Shown here: positions 10,128 to 19,151 of the stretch, one piece after another
Layout: the number at the start of each line of letters is the position of its first letter
Numbering within the stretch: position 1 is the first letter of the stretch
Assembly (NCBI GenBank): GCA_001306305.2
Contig: CP155577.1
Span: 1,905,501-1,969,500 of the forward strand
Length of the DNA stretch: 64,000 nucleotides
Direction of reading: 5' to 3'
DNA from: Citromicrobium bathyomarinum
Lineage (GTDB): Bacteria > Pseudomonadota > Alphaproteobacteria > Sphingomonadales > Sphingomonadaceae
The notes under the pieces: model-generated
The model's input: the letters and a program-made list of their open reading frames with translations, nothing else
Told to the model about the DNA's origin: nothing
Database searches by the model: none
Made by a program: the position numbers and the translations under genes

Positions 10128-10136
10128 CTGGCAACG

Positions 10137-12356
10137 ATGAGCGCTTCGGACGGCACAACTCCACGCGGATCGCGCCTCGCACGGCGCATGGTCGTGGCAT
10201 CGCGTCGGGCGAACCTGTTCCGCTGGCTGGAGATCGGCGCCGGGGTTGCGCTGGCAATCATGATCGTCGCGACCTGGACCGCGTTTGCCAAGACTCCGGA
10301 CGAGACCCAGCTCTTGCCCACCCGGCAGACCTCTATGCTCCTCGTCGGTACGCTGATCCCGGCGATGGCGCTGCTCGTGCTGCTGGGCCGCAGGCTGGCG
10401 CTTCGCCGGGCGGCGGGCAGTACCGCGCGGATGCACGTGCGGCTCGTGTTCGTGTTCTCCATCATCGCGGCGGTGCCCACTTTGCTGGTGGCGACGTTTG
10501 CGGCGATCCTGTTCCAGTCGGGCGTGGACTTCTGGTTTTCGGATTCCTCGCGCGGATTGATGGATAGCGCCAATAATCTGGCACGCGGGTACTACGAACA
10601 GAACCAAGTCGATGTGTCGCAGGAGACCCGCGCGATGGCGGGCGACATGCTGTACCTACTGCGTGAACGCGCGGCCGACGATCTCGCCAATCGCGATTTC
10701 CTAGAAGACTACAACTACCAGATGCAGCGGCGCGAGATAAACGAAAGCGCCATTCTGCAGGCTTTCCCGGACGGCACGGTCAACACCGCTGTCGCGATCG
10801 GTCTGGTCGAGGGCAACCAGCCGGCGCTGGCAGGCGAAAAGGCCCTCAAGAAGTTCGCCGATGGAGCGATCGAGGTCGTGCAGGCAAACTCGATGCGGGT
10901 GGAGGCCATCATCCCGATCGATCGCGAGGCGGGCATTTACCTATACAATGCACGCAACAATGAATCCCTGTCCTTCAGCCAGTGGGAAAAGGCGACCGAC
11001 GTGGTCGCCCGCTATCAACAACTGACAGAGCGCGCGCGCGCCTTGCAGCTGCGTTTCAATCTGGCGCTGTTCTTCGTCTCACTGGCGCTGGTCGGCTTTG
11101 CGGTGTGGTTCGCGCTGCGCTTCGCGGACCGGCAGGTCGAGCCTCTGACCAATCTGGTGCTCGCCGCGGGCAAGGTGGGGGCGGGCAACTTCTCGCTGCG
11201 TGTCGAAGGGCGCACCGGGGCGGACGAGATCGGCCTGCTCAACCGCGCGTTCAACCGGATGACCGCGCAGCTGGAAGCGCAGACCGACGATCTGATGCGC
11301 GCCAACCGCGAGCTGGACGAACGGCGTGCCTTTATCGAGGCAGTGCTGGAATCGATGACCGCCGGGATCGTCTCGATCGACGAGGATGGGACGATCCAGC
11401 TGATGAACACCTCGGCTAGGGCGCTGCTGTTCGACGATCCGTCGCAAGATGGGCGGGGGAGGGCCTTCGCCGAAATCTCCCCGCAGATCGCCGGGGTGAT
11501 GGAGCAGGGCGGGGATCGCGGCATCGTGACCCTGAACAGGGGCGCAGACCTGCTGACGCTGGCAGTGCGGATCGCGCCCGCAACCGGCGGCAAGGTGATT
11601 ACCTTCGAGGATATTACCCGCCAACTGCTCGACCAGCGGCGTGCCGCATGGTCCGATGTGGCGCGGCGGATCGCGCACGAGATCAAGAACCCGCTGACGC
11701 CGATCCAGCTCGCGACCGAGCGGCTCAAGCGCCGCTACCGCACCAAGGTGGGCGATGACGCCGCGCTGTTCGACGAGCTGACCAGCACGATCGTGCGGCA
11801 GGTAGGCGCGCTGCGCAAAATGGTCGACGAGTTTTCGTCCTTCGCGCGGCTGCCCAAGCCCGTTTTCCGCGACGAGAATGCTCTCGACCTGGTGCGTCAG
11901 GCGGTCTTCCTGCAAGAGGTCGCGCATCAGGACATCGCCTTCACGTTCGACACGCCTGAGGACGAAGTGCCGCTGAGCTGCGATCGCCATCAGTTCGGCC
12001 AGGCGATGACCAACGTGCTCAAGAACGCGGTCGAGGCGGTCGAGGCGCGCGCCGCCGAAGAGGGCGAGGGCTTTGCCGGAAAGATCGCGGTGTCGATCGC
12101 GCCGGGCGAAGACGTGGTCGATATCTGCGTGACCGATAATGGCGTGGGGCTGCCCGCCGATCGCGACCGGATCGCAGAACCTTACGTGACCACGCGCGAG
12201 AAGGGCACGGGTCTCGGCCTCGCAATCGTAACCAAGATTGTGGAGGAGCACGGGGGCGAGATGAGTTTCGCGCCGGCCCCCGATGGCGGCACGCAGGTGA
12301 TCCTGCGCTTCGCCCGCACCCCCGAAGAACCTGCGTCCGAAGAGACGCCGGCATGA
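10137..12356 (+). CDS. ntrY: Nitrogen-regulation sensor histidine kinase NtrY
   Basis: Membrane sensor kinase of 739 residues. It has three N-terminal membrane spans (about 31-50, 66-84, 100-124), a periplasmic region to about 300, a fourth span (about 308-328), and a HAMP segment with RTGADEIGLLNRAFNRM. A PAS region from about 390 precedes the phospho-acceptor RRIAHEIKNPLTP with H514. The C-terminal HATPase domain shows TNVLKNAVEA, VTDNGVGLP and GTGLGLAIV. Its partner is NtrX, 28 bp downstream. In alphaproteobacteria NtrYX affects nitrogen use, redox control and the cell envelope; the signal sensed is not settled. No good ribosome site precedes the ATG. Confidence 0.95.
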   Translation: MSASDGTTPRGSRLARRMVVASRRANLFRWLEIGAGVALAIMIVATWTAFAKTPDETQLLPTRQTSMLLVGTLIPAMALLVLLGRRLALRRAAGSTARMHVRLVFVFSIIAAVPTLLVATFAAILFQSGVDFWFSDSSRGLMDSANNLARGYYEQNQVDVSQETRAMAGDMLYLLRERAADDLANRDFLEDYNYQMQRREINESAILQAFPDGTVNTAVAIGLVEGNQPALAGEKALKKFADGAIEVVQANSMRVEAIIPIDREAGIYLYNARNNESLSFSQWEKATDVVARYQQLTERARALQLRFNLALFFVSLALVGFAVWFALRFADRQVEPLTNLVLAAGKVGAGNFSLRVEGRTGADEIGLLNRAFNRMTAQLEAQTDDLMRANRELDERRAFIEAVLESMTAGIVSIDEDGTIQLMNTSARALLFDDPSQDGRGRAFAEISPQIAGVMEQGGDRGIVTLNRGADLLTLAVRIAPATGGKVITFEDITRQLLDQRRAAWSDVARRIAHEIKNPLTPIQLATERLKRRYRTKVGDDAALFDELTSTIVRQVGALRKMVDEFSSFARLPKPVFRDENALDLVRQAVFLQEVAHQDIAFTFDTPEDEVPLSCDRHQFGQAMTNVLKNAVEAVEARAAEEGEGFAGKIAVSIAPGEDVVDICVTDNGVGLPADRDRIAEPYVTTREKGTGLGLAIVTKIVEEHGGEMSFAPAPDGGTQVILRFARTPEEPASEETPA

Positions 12357-12384
12357 TGCCGAACACCCTTGGAAGGAGGCGCTG

Positions 12385-13764
<1,380 letters not shown>

Positions 13765-13779
13765 ACGCGCATCTTCCGC

Positions 13780-13838
13780 CCTTGCGGGAGTTAACGAACT
13801 CCGCTTACCGGAACGCAAGGCCGCGGCGCGCATTTTTT
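13780..13838 (+). terminator. Structured ntrX-hfq spacer: nested hairpin followed by a T run
   Basis: An outer 7-bp arm pair (ccttgcg 13780-13786, cgcaagg 13814-13820) encloses a perfect 6-bp hairpin (ggagtt/aactcc around aacg, 13787-13802). Six T residues follow at 13833-13838, but 12 bp of GC-rich sequence separate them from the stem. It could attenuate read-through into hfq or be a processing site. Confidence 0.4.
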
Positions 13839-13946
13839 GATTGAGTGGCGGTTGTTGCCTTCCCCCGGGCGCGACAGCCGCAGATATACGAGCGCCCGCT
13901 AGCCGTGCCGTATGCGCGGATGGCCAAGAACAATAGGAACAGGGTC

Positions 13947-14594
13947 ATGCCCGAAGGAAAAACGCTCTCCATTCGCACCAAACCCAAGGCCGCCGACGAC
14001 GAAGTCGCCAGCGCCGCCGAGTCCAGTGCGGCTGCGCCCGCACCGGCGCGGAAGACCACGCGGCCAGCACCCGCGCGCCCGCGCGGAGCCCGCGCTTCGG
14101 ACGACAAGCAGCCGGGCCTGCAGGATTCCTTCCTCAACCTGCTGCGGCGTGAAAAGGCGCCGGTCACGGTGTTTCTGGTCAAGGGCGTGAAGCTGCAGGG
14201 CATCATCACCTGGTTCGACAATTTCAGCCTGCTGCTGCGCCGCGACGGCCAGTCGCAGCTGGTCTACAAGCACGCGATCAGCACGATCATGCCGGCATCC
14301 GCGATGGATGCGGAGCAGTTTTCCAGCCAAGACGGCAGCCGCAAGCAGCGCCAGCTTCAGGACGTGTTCCTGAGCCGGGTGAGCGAGGCGGAGGTTCAGG
14401 TGACCATGTTCCTCGTCAACGGGGTCATGCTCCAGGGCCGGATCGCGGCCTACGACCTGTTCTGTACGCTGCTGGAGCGCGACGGTTACGTCCAGCTCGC
14501 CTACAAGCACGCGGTATCGACCATCCAGCCCGCCGAACCCGTCGACCTGAGCGACTGGGAAGAGGACGAGCCGGATCACGACGACGACGATTGA
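13947..14594 (+). CDS. hfq: Tandem-domain Hfq RNA chaperone
   Basis: Sm-like RNA chaperone with two complete Hfq domains in one 215-residue chain; classical Hfq is about 70-100 residues with one domain. Residues 1-55 form an Ala/Pro/Arg-rich, probably disordered tail. Domain 1 (about 58-118) keeps LQDSFLN, the rim arginines RREK (67-70), VKLQG and YKHAIST. Domain 2 (about 137-196) keeps LQDVFL, the fold and YKHAVST, but its rim reads SEAE (146-149) and the distal-face Lys is Met (M161). The protein ends in an acidic tail from about 202. A functional ring would be expected from three such chains. The start at 13947 has AGGAACAGGG just upstream; in-frame ATGs at 13920 and 13845 are less likely. 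It lies between ntrX and hflX. Confidence 0.93.
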   Translation: MPEGKTLSIRTKPKAADDEVASAAESSAAAPAPARKTTRPAPARPRGARASDDKQPGLQDSFLNLLRREKAPVTVFLVKGVKLQGIITWFDNFSLLLRRDGQSQLVYKHAISTIMPASAMDAEQFSSQDGSRKQRQLQDVFLSRVSEAEVQVTMFLVNGVMLQGRIAAYDLFCTLLERDGYVQLAYKHAVSTIQPAEPVDLSDWEEDEPDHDDDD

Positions 14595-14635
14595 CAGGAA
14601 CGACCTAGATTTTCGAAGATGACCTGCAAGGCGAG

Positions 14636-15958
14636 GTGACGCGCGGTGCGCGCGCGCTCGTTATCTGCCCCGACATTCGCGGCCAGATCCACGACCTGCC
14701 GGCCGAGGAGCGCCTCGCCGAGGCGGTCGGCCTCGCGCACGCGATCGGGATCGAGGTGGCGGAAAGCTATATCCAGCCGATCCGAGACGTGCGGCCCGCC
14801 ACGCTGTTCGGGGCAGGGCAGGTCGAACAGATCGGCACCCAGGCCGAACTGGCCGAGGCGGAGCTGATCATCGTCGACGGCGCGCTCACCGCGATTCAGC
14901 AGCGCACGCTGGAGGAAAAGCTCGCGCGCAAGGTGATCGACCGGACCGGGCTGATCCTCGAGATCTTCGGCGAACGCGCGGCTACCGCCGAAGGGCGGTT
15001 GCAGGTGGAACTCGCCCATCTCGACTATCAGGCCAGCCGGCTGGTGCGCAGCTGGACCCACCTTGAACGCCAGCGCGGCGGCTACGGCTTCCTCGGCGGG
15101 CCGGGCGAAACCCAGATCGAGGCCGACCGGCGGATGATCCGCACGCGCATGGCGCGGCTGCGGCGCGATCTCGAACAGGTCAAGAAGACCCGCGCGCTAC
15201 ACCGGGAGCGGCGCACCCGTGCGCCCTGGCCGGTGATCGCGCTGGTCGGCTACACCAACGCGGGCAAGTCGACGATCTTCAACCGACTGACCGGCGCGGA
15301 TGTGATGGCCGAAGACCTGCTGTTCGCCACGCTGGACCCCACGATGCGCGCGATCAGCCTGCCGGCGGTCGAGAAGGCGATTCTGTCCGACACGGTGGGC
15401 TTCATTTCCGACCTGCCTACGCAGCTGGTCGCGGCCTTCCGCGCGACGCTGGAAGAGGTCACCAATGCGGACCTGATCCTGCACGTGCGCGACATCGCCA
15501 ATCCGGCGAGCGCGGCGCAGAAGACGCAGGTACTGGAGGTGCTGCGCGGGCTCGGCGTGGTCTCCGGAGGCGAGGAGGGGGAGGAGCCGGTCAGTTCGAT
15601 CCCCATGCTCGAAGTGTGGAACAAGTGGGATCTGCTGGCCGACGATGCCCGCGAAGACCTCGCCGCGCGCGCCGCGGAGGACGATACGGTGGTGCCGCTA
15701 TCCGCCGAAACCGGGTTCAATATGGATGCGCTGGAGACGCGGATCGGCGATGCGCTGACCCGCGAGGCGAGCGTGTGCGAATTCGTACTGCCGACATCGG
15801 CCGGGCGCGAGATCGCGTGGCTGCACGCGCACGGCGATGTGCTGGAGGAAGAAGAGCTTCCTGCCGGGGAGGGCGGTGCACCGCGCCACCGGCTGCTGGT
15901 CCGCCTCGGCCCCAAGGAACGCGGGCAGTTCGAGAGTTTCGGGGTGAGTTCGTCGTAG
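14636..15958 (+). CDS. hflX: Ribosome-associated GTPase HflX
   Basis: GTPase that binds the 50S subunit and can split stalled ribosomes. 440 residues from the GTG at 14636. The HflX domain holds the glycine-rich RQRGGYGFLGGPGETQIE. The G domain has GYTNAGKST (G1), DTVGFISDLP (G3), NKWD (G4) and LSAETG (G5). Similarity of the acidic N-terminus to other HflX proteins appears to continue upstream to an in-frame ATT at 14609, right after a TAG. A ribosome site AGGA (14596-14599) is well placed for that ATT, giving 449 residues. So the start is uncertain. It is 41 bp or less downstream of hfq, as in many proteobacteria. Confidence 0.93.
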   Translation: MTRGARALVICPDIRGQIHDLPAEERLAEAVGLAHAIGIEVAESYIQPIRDVRPATLFGAGQVEQIGTQAELAEAELIIVDGALTAIQQRTLEEKLARKVIDRTGLILEIFGERAATAEGRLQVELAHLDYQASRLVRSWTHLERQRGGYGFLGGPGETQIEADRRMIRTRMARLRRDLEQVKKTRALHRERRTRAPWPVIALVGYTNAGKSTIFNRLTGADVMAEDLLFATLDPTMRAISLPAVEKAILSDTVGFISDLPTQLVAAFRATLEEVTNADLILHVRDIANPASAAQKTQVLEVLRGLGVVSGGEEGEEPVSSIPMLEVWNKWDLLADDAREDLAARAAEDDTVVPLSAETGFNMDALETRIGDALTREASVCEFVLPTSAGREIAWLHAHGDVLEEEELPAGEGGAPRHRLLVRLGPKERGQFESFGVSSS

Positions 15959-15962
15959 TGAC

Positions 15963-16052
15963 GTCATGCTGAACTCGTTTCAGCATCCAGATCTCAATCC
16001 GAATGAGTCGGACACGAGGAAGGCTGGACCCTGAAACGAGTTCAGGGTGACG
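15963..16052. repeat. REP-type inverted pair between hflX and mazG
   Basis: Two palindromes in opposite orientation: ATGCTGAA-CTCGT-TTCAGCAT (15966-15986) and ACCCTGAA-ACGAG-TTCAGGGT (16028-16048). Each has an 8-bp stem, and the loops are complementary. They fill the gap between two convergent genes and could act as a terminator or mRNA end protector. Confidence 0.75.
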
Positions 16053-16054
16053 GC

Positions 16055-16825
16055 CTATCTTTCCTTCTCCGCGCGCTTGACCGCCTGCCACAGCGCCTCC
16101 TGCGCATCCAGGTCGAGCGTGGCGAACTCCCCCTCGGCCAGCGCTTCCATCCCGCGATAGCGCCGTTCGAACTTGTCGTTCGCGGAGCGCAGTGCGGCCT
16201 CAGGCTGGATCCCGTACGCGCGGACCAGATTGACTGCGGCGAACAGCAGATCGCCCGCTTCCTCCTCGCGCGTTGCATCATCCGCTTCGGCCAGTTCTTG
16301 CGTCTCCTCGACGATCTTTGCTGCCGCGCCGGAAGGATCGGGCCAGTCGAACCCGTCGCGTGCCGCGCGTTTCTGCAGTTTTTCCGCGCGAAGCAGTGCG
16401 GGGAGGGCGCGGGCGACGCCGTCCATCGCGCTTTGCTGGCCCTTCGCTTCGCGCTCCTGCGCCTTCAACGCTTCCCAGCGAGTCTCGTCCATCGTGCCGT
16501 CGCTGCCGCCGAAGATGTGCGGATGGCGGGCCTCCATCTTGTCAGAGATTGCCTGCGCCACGTCCTCGAAGCCGAACAGGCCGCGCTCCTCGGCCATGCG
16601 CGCATGGAACACGACCTGCAGCAACAGGTCGCCCAGTTCCTCGCGCAGTTCCGCCATGGCGTCACGCTCGATCGCGTCGGCGACCTCGTAGGCTTCCTCG
16701 ATCGTGTACGGCGCGATGCTGGCGAAATCCTGCGCCAGATCCCATTCGCAGCCGTGTTCGGGATCGCGCAGCCGCGCCATGATGGCGAGCAGGCGATCGA
16801 TCTGGGGTGTCAGTGTGTGCGTCAT
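16055..16825 (-). CDS. mazG: Nucleoside triphosphate pyrophosphohydrolase MazG
   Basis: House-cleaning NTP pyrophosphatase with two MazG domains in 256 residues, the usual E. coli-like layout. The metal-binding acidic motif of the first domain is EEAYEVADAIE with EELGDLLLQ (about residues 43-70). The second domain has EETQELAEA and EEAGDLLFAAVN near 170-195. It converges on hflX across a REP pair. The start is ATG at 16825. Confidence 0.94.
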   Translation of the reverse strand: MTHTLTPQIDRLLAIMARLRDPEHGCEWDLAQDFASIAPYTIEEAYEVADAIERDAMAELREELGDLLLQVVFHARMAEERGLFGFEDVAQAISDKMEARHPHIFGGSDGTMDETRWEALKAQEREAKGQQSAMDGVARALPALLRAEKLQKRAARDGFDWPDPSGAAAKIVEETQELAEADDATREEEAGDLLFAAVNLVRAYGIQPEAALRSANDKFERRYRGMEALAEGEFATLDLDAQEALWQAVKRAEKER

Positions 16826-16887
16826 GACGCACGAGTAGGGGCAAGCGCGCGCCGCGTCAGCAGCGGATTGCCGGACACATTAGATGG

Positions 16888-16901
16888 ATAATATATATTA
16901 T
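16888..16901. promoter_or_regulatory. 14-bp perfect A/T palindrome upstream of the MFS gene
   Basis: ATAATATATATTAT is exactly self-complementary and sits in an island of A/T in a GC-rich genome, within the 184-bp gap between mazG (minus) and the MFS gene (plus). TGTTAAATAAAGTTGATT follows. It may be a promoter element or a regulator site. Confidence 0.4.
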
Positions 16902-17009
16902 GTTAAATAAAGTTGATTGGTGGCGGATTGCGTAGGTCCCACTAAAAAAGCCGGACTTGACGCCGTGCCGCCGCACCCAATGTAGCACGCTCTCTTCTCG
17001 CCCCTTGGA

Positions 17010-18236
17010 ATGACAAGCACAATGACCGCAAACTCGCAGCCGCTTTCAGCGGGTCGCATCGCTTTCGTCATCCTCGCGCTCGCTCTCGGCGGATTCGCGA
17101 TCGGCACGACGGAGTTTGCCGCGATGAGCCTGCTGCCGTTCTACGCGGCGGACTTTGCAATTACCGAACCCGTCGCCGCGCACGCGGTCAGCGCCTATGC
17201 ACTGGGCGTGGTGGTTGGAGCGCCCATCCTCGGATTGTTCGGCGCAAACTGGCCCCGCAGGCGCCTGCTGGTCGTACTCATGGTCCTGATCGCTCTCGGC
17301 GATGCAGCGACCGTGATGGCGCCCGGTTATTATGCGCTCCTGGCTTTTCGCTTCCTGAGCGGCTTGCCGCATGGTGCCTATTTCGGAGTAGCAGCGCTGC
17401 TTGCCGCTTCGCTCATGCCGGAAAGACGAGCGGCCGCAGCTTCTTACGTGATGGCCGGCCTCGCCGTCGCCACCGTCATCGGCGCGCCGCTGGCCAACTG
17501 GCTGGGCCTTACGGTGGGCTGGCGGGTTGTGTTTGGCGGCGTATCGGGGATTGCGCTGGCGACTGCGGCCGCGCTTCAGCTACTGGCACCGCTGCAACCC
17601 GCTGAATCCGGTCGAAGCGTGCGCAGGGAGCTCAGCGCGCTGGCGCATCCGCAGGTGCTGTTGACGCTCGGTGCTGGCGCGGTCGGGTTTGGCGGGCTTT
17701 TCGCGGTCTACAGCTTCCTTGCGCCCGTGCTGACCGAATATACCGGCGTTGCGCCGGCATCGGTCCCGTGGGTGTTCGTCGTGTTCGGCTTCGGCATGCT
17801 GGCGGGAAACCTGTTGGGAGGCTGGGCGGCGGACATCTCGCTCAAGACTGCGGCGGTCGGCCTGCTCGCATGGAGCGCCGTCTTTCTGGCCGCGTTCACC
17901 TTCGCTGCCAGCAATACTTGGCTGATTTCGCTGGTCTGCTTCGCCATCGGCATGGGTGGCGGCCTCGGGCCGATTCTTCAGGTGCGCCTCATGGATGTCG
18001 CAGGGGAAGCGCAGACGATGGCCGCGGCGCTGCATCATGCCGCCTTCAACCTCGCCAATGCGCTGGGCCCATGGCTGGCGGGTCTGGCGATCACCGCCGG
18101 ACTGGGCTGGACGGCCCCTGGCTGGGTCGGTTTCGGCCTGGCGCTGGGAGGTATCGCGATACTGTTGGTGGCGTTTTCGCTTGAGCGACGCGGGTCGCGC
18201 CGCGCCTCGGGTCAGGATGCTATCGCACCATCGTAA
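17010..18236 (+). CDS. Major-facilitator-superfamily efflux transporter
   Basis: 408 residues with twelve predicted membrane helices. The N-terminal region FAIGTTEFAAMSLLPFYAADF resembles the AraJ/YdhP/sugar-efflux branch of drug:H+ antiporters. The motif-A-like loop LFGANWPRRRLLVV follows helix 2 and a second loop, GGWAADISLKT, lies after helix 8. The substrate cannot be told from sequence. It is a single gene; the start could also be the ATG at 17022. Its last 17 bases overlap the 3' end of the small membrane-protein gene on the minus strand. Confidence 0.88.
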   Translation: MTSTMTANSQPLSAGRIAFVILALALGGFAIGTTEFAAMSLLPFYAADFAITEPVAAHAVSAYALGVVVGAPILGLFGANWPRRRLLVVLMVLIALGDAATVMAPGYYALLAFRFLSGLPHGAYFGVAALLAASLMPERRAAAASYVMAGLAVATVIGAPLANWLGLTVGWRVVFGGVSGIALATAAALQLLAPLQPAESGRSVRRELSALAHPQVLLTLGAGAVGFGGLFAVYSFLAPVLTEYTGVAPASVPWVFVVFGFGMLAGNLLGGWAADISLKTAAVGLLAWSAVFLAAFTFAASNTWLISLVCFAIGMGGGLGPILQVRLMDVAGEAQTMAAALHHAAFNLANALGPWLAGLAITAGLGWTAPGWVGFGLALGGIAILLVAFSLERRGSRRASGQDAIAPS

Positions 18237-18387
18237 TCAGCAGCATCAGCCCTGTTATGATCACCGCCCAGATCAGCGCGTGGCGCAGCGACGTCTTCCA
18301 GTTAAGCCCGCGCGCTGCGAACGCGCTGACCGCCAGGATCAGCCAGCCAACCAGCGCGATGATCTGGACGACTTCGAACTGGTTCAC
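18220..18387 (-). CDS. 55-residue membrane protein, last gene of the dac-tmk-holB-metG-tatD operon
   Basis: A short ORF with a GTG start at 18387-18385 that overlaps the TGA stop of the preceding hydrolase gene in a GTGA. The translation begins MNQFEVVQIIALVGWLILA and ends AVIITGLMLLITMVR. Two hydrophobic helices (about residues 6-21 and 38-54) are joined by a basic turn, RGLNWKTSLRH. The coupled start, the regular membrane topology and the position support a real gene. I do not recognise a family function. Its 3' end overlaps the convergent MFS gene by 17 bp. Confidence 0.72.
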   Translation of the reverse strand: MNQFEVVQIIALVGWLILAVSAFAARGLNWKTSLRHALIWAVIITGLMLLITMVR

Positions 18388-19151
18388 GCGGCGACCACCA
18401 TTCCGTCGTAACCGACCTGGACGCCCGCTGGAACTTCGCCCGATAAAGTCTTGTAATCCATGCTTTTATCAAGGTGGGTCAGCACGATCTTGCCGACCTT
18501 GCAGCGCTTGCCGAGTTCCAGCGCCATGGCGAGGTTCGCATGGGTCGGATGTTCTTCCCGGCGGAGGCAATCGCACACGAGCAGGTCAACGCCCTTGAAC
18601 AGCGTCACCATCTCGCTGGTTATCTCACTAAAATCAGTGGCATAGCCGATGGACTTGTCATCGCATCCGAAGCGATAGCCGGTGCTTTTCGCGGGGCCAT
18701 GCGGCATCACGCACCAGTTGACGGTGAAGCCCGCAAACAGCCGCAGCCGGTCGAGCACCTCCAGCTTCACAATCGTCGGATAGCCGTGTTCCCCTGCGAA
18801 AACGTAGGAAAAGCGCGCCTTCAGCCGGCGCACAGTCTCCTCGACGCCATAGCCCGGGATCGGCCCGCTGCGGCCGTATCTCAGCGCGCGCAGATCGTCG
18901 ATTCCGTGGCAATGGTCCGCATGGTCGTGGGTCCAGAACACGCCGTCGACATTGGTGATCTTGTTGCGCAGGAACTGGTCGCGCAGATCCGGCGGCGTAT
19001 CGACCAGCAGGCGTGCGCCCGCGTCGTTTTCCACCACGATCGACACCCGCGTGCGGCGGTTGCGCGGTTCGGACGGGTCGCACGCACCCCAGTCGCCATT
19101 GATGCGCGGAACGCCGGTCGACGTGCCCGAGCCGAGCAGCGTGACCTTCAC
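18384..19151 (-). CDS. Metallo-beta-lactamase-fold hydrolase (PhnP/RNase Z-like)
   Basis: 255 residues from a GTG at 19151 that overlaps the tatD stop (GTGA). The N-terminus KVTLLGSGTSTGVPRI is the first strand and loop of the family. The metal site is HDHADH (H75, H77, D79, H80), followed by HCHGIDDLRAL. Further ligands are likely in the MPHGPAKSTGYR and VLTHLD regions. Related proteins include phosphodiesterases such as PhnP; the substrate is unknown. In sphingomonads this gene commonly follows tatD. Confidence 0.88.
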   Translation of the reverse strand: MKVTLLGSGTSTGVPRINGDWGACDPSEPRNRRTRVSIVVENDAGARLLVDTPPDLRDQFLRNKITNVDGVFWTHDHADHCHGIDDLRALRYGRSGPIPGYGVEETVRRLKARFSYVFAGEHGYPTIVKLEVLDRLRLFAGFTVNWCVMPHGPAKSTGYRFGCDDKSIGYATDFSEITSEMVTLFKGVDLLVCDCLRREEHPTHANLAMALELGKRCKVGKIVLTHLDKSMDYKTLSGEVPAGVQVGYDGMVVAA

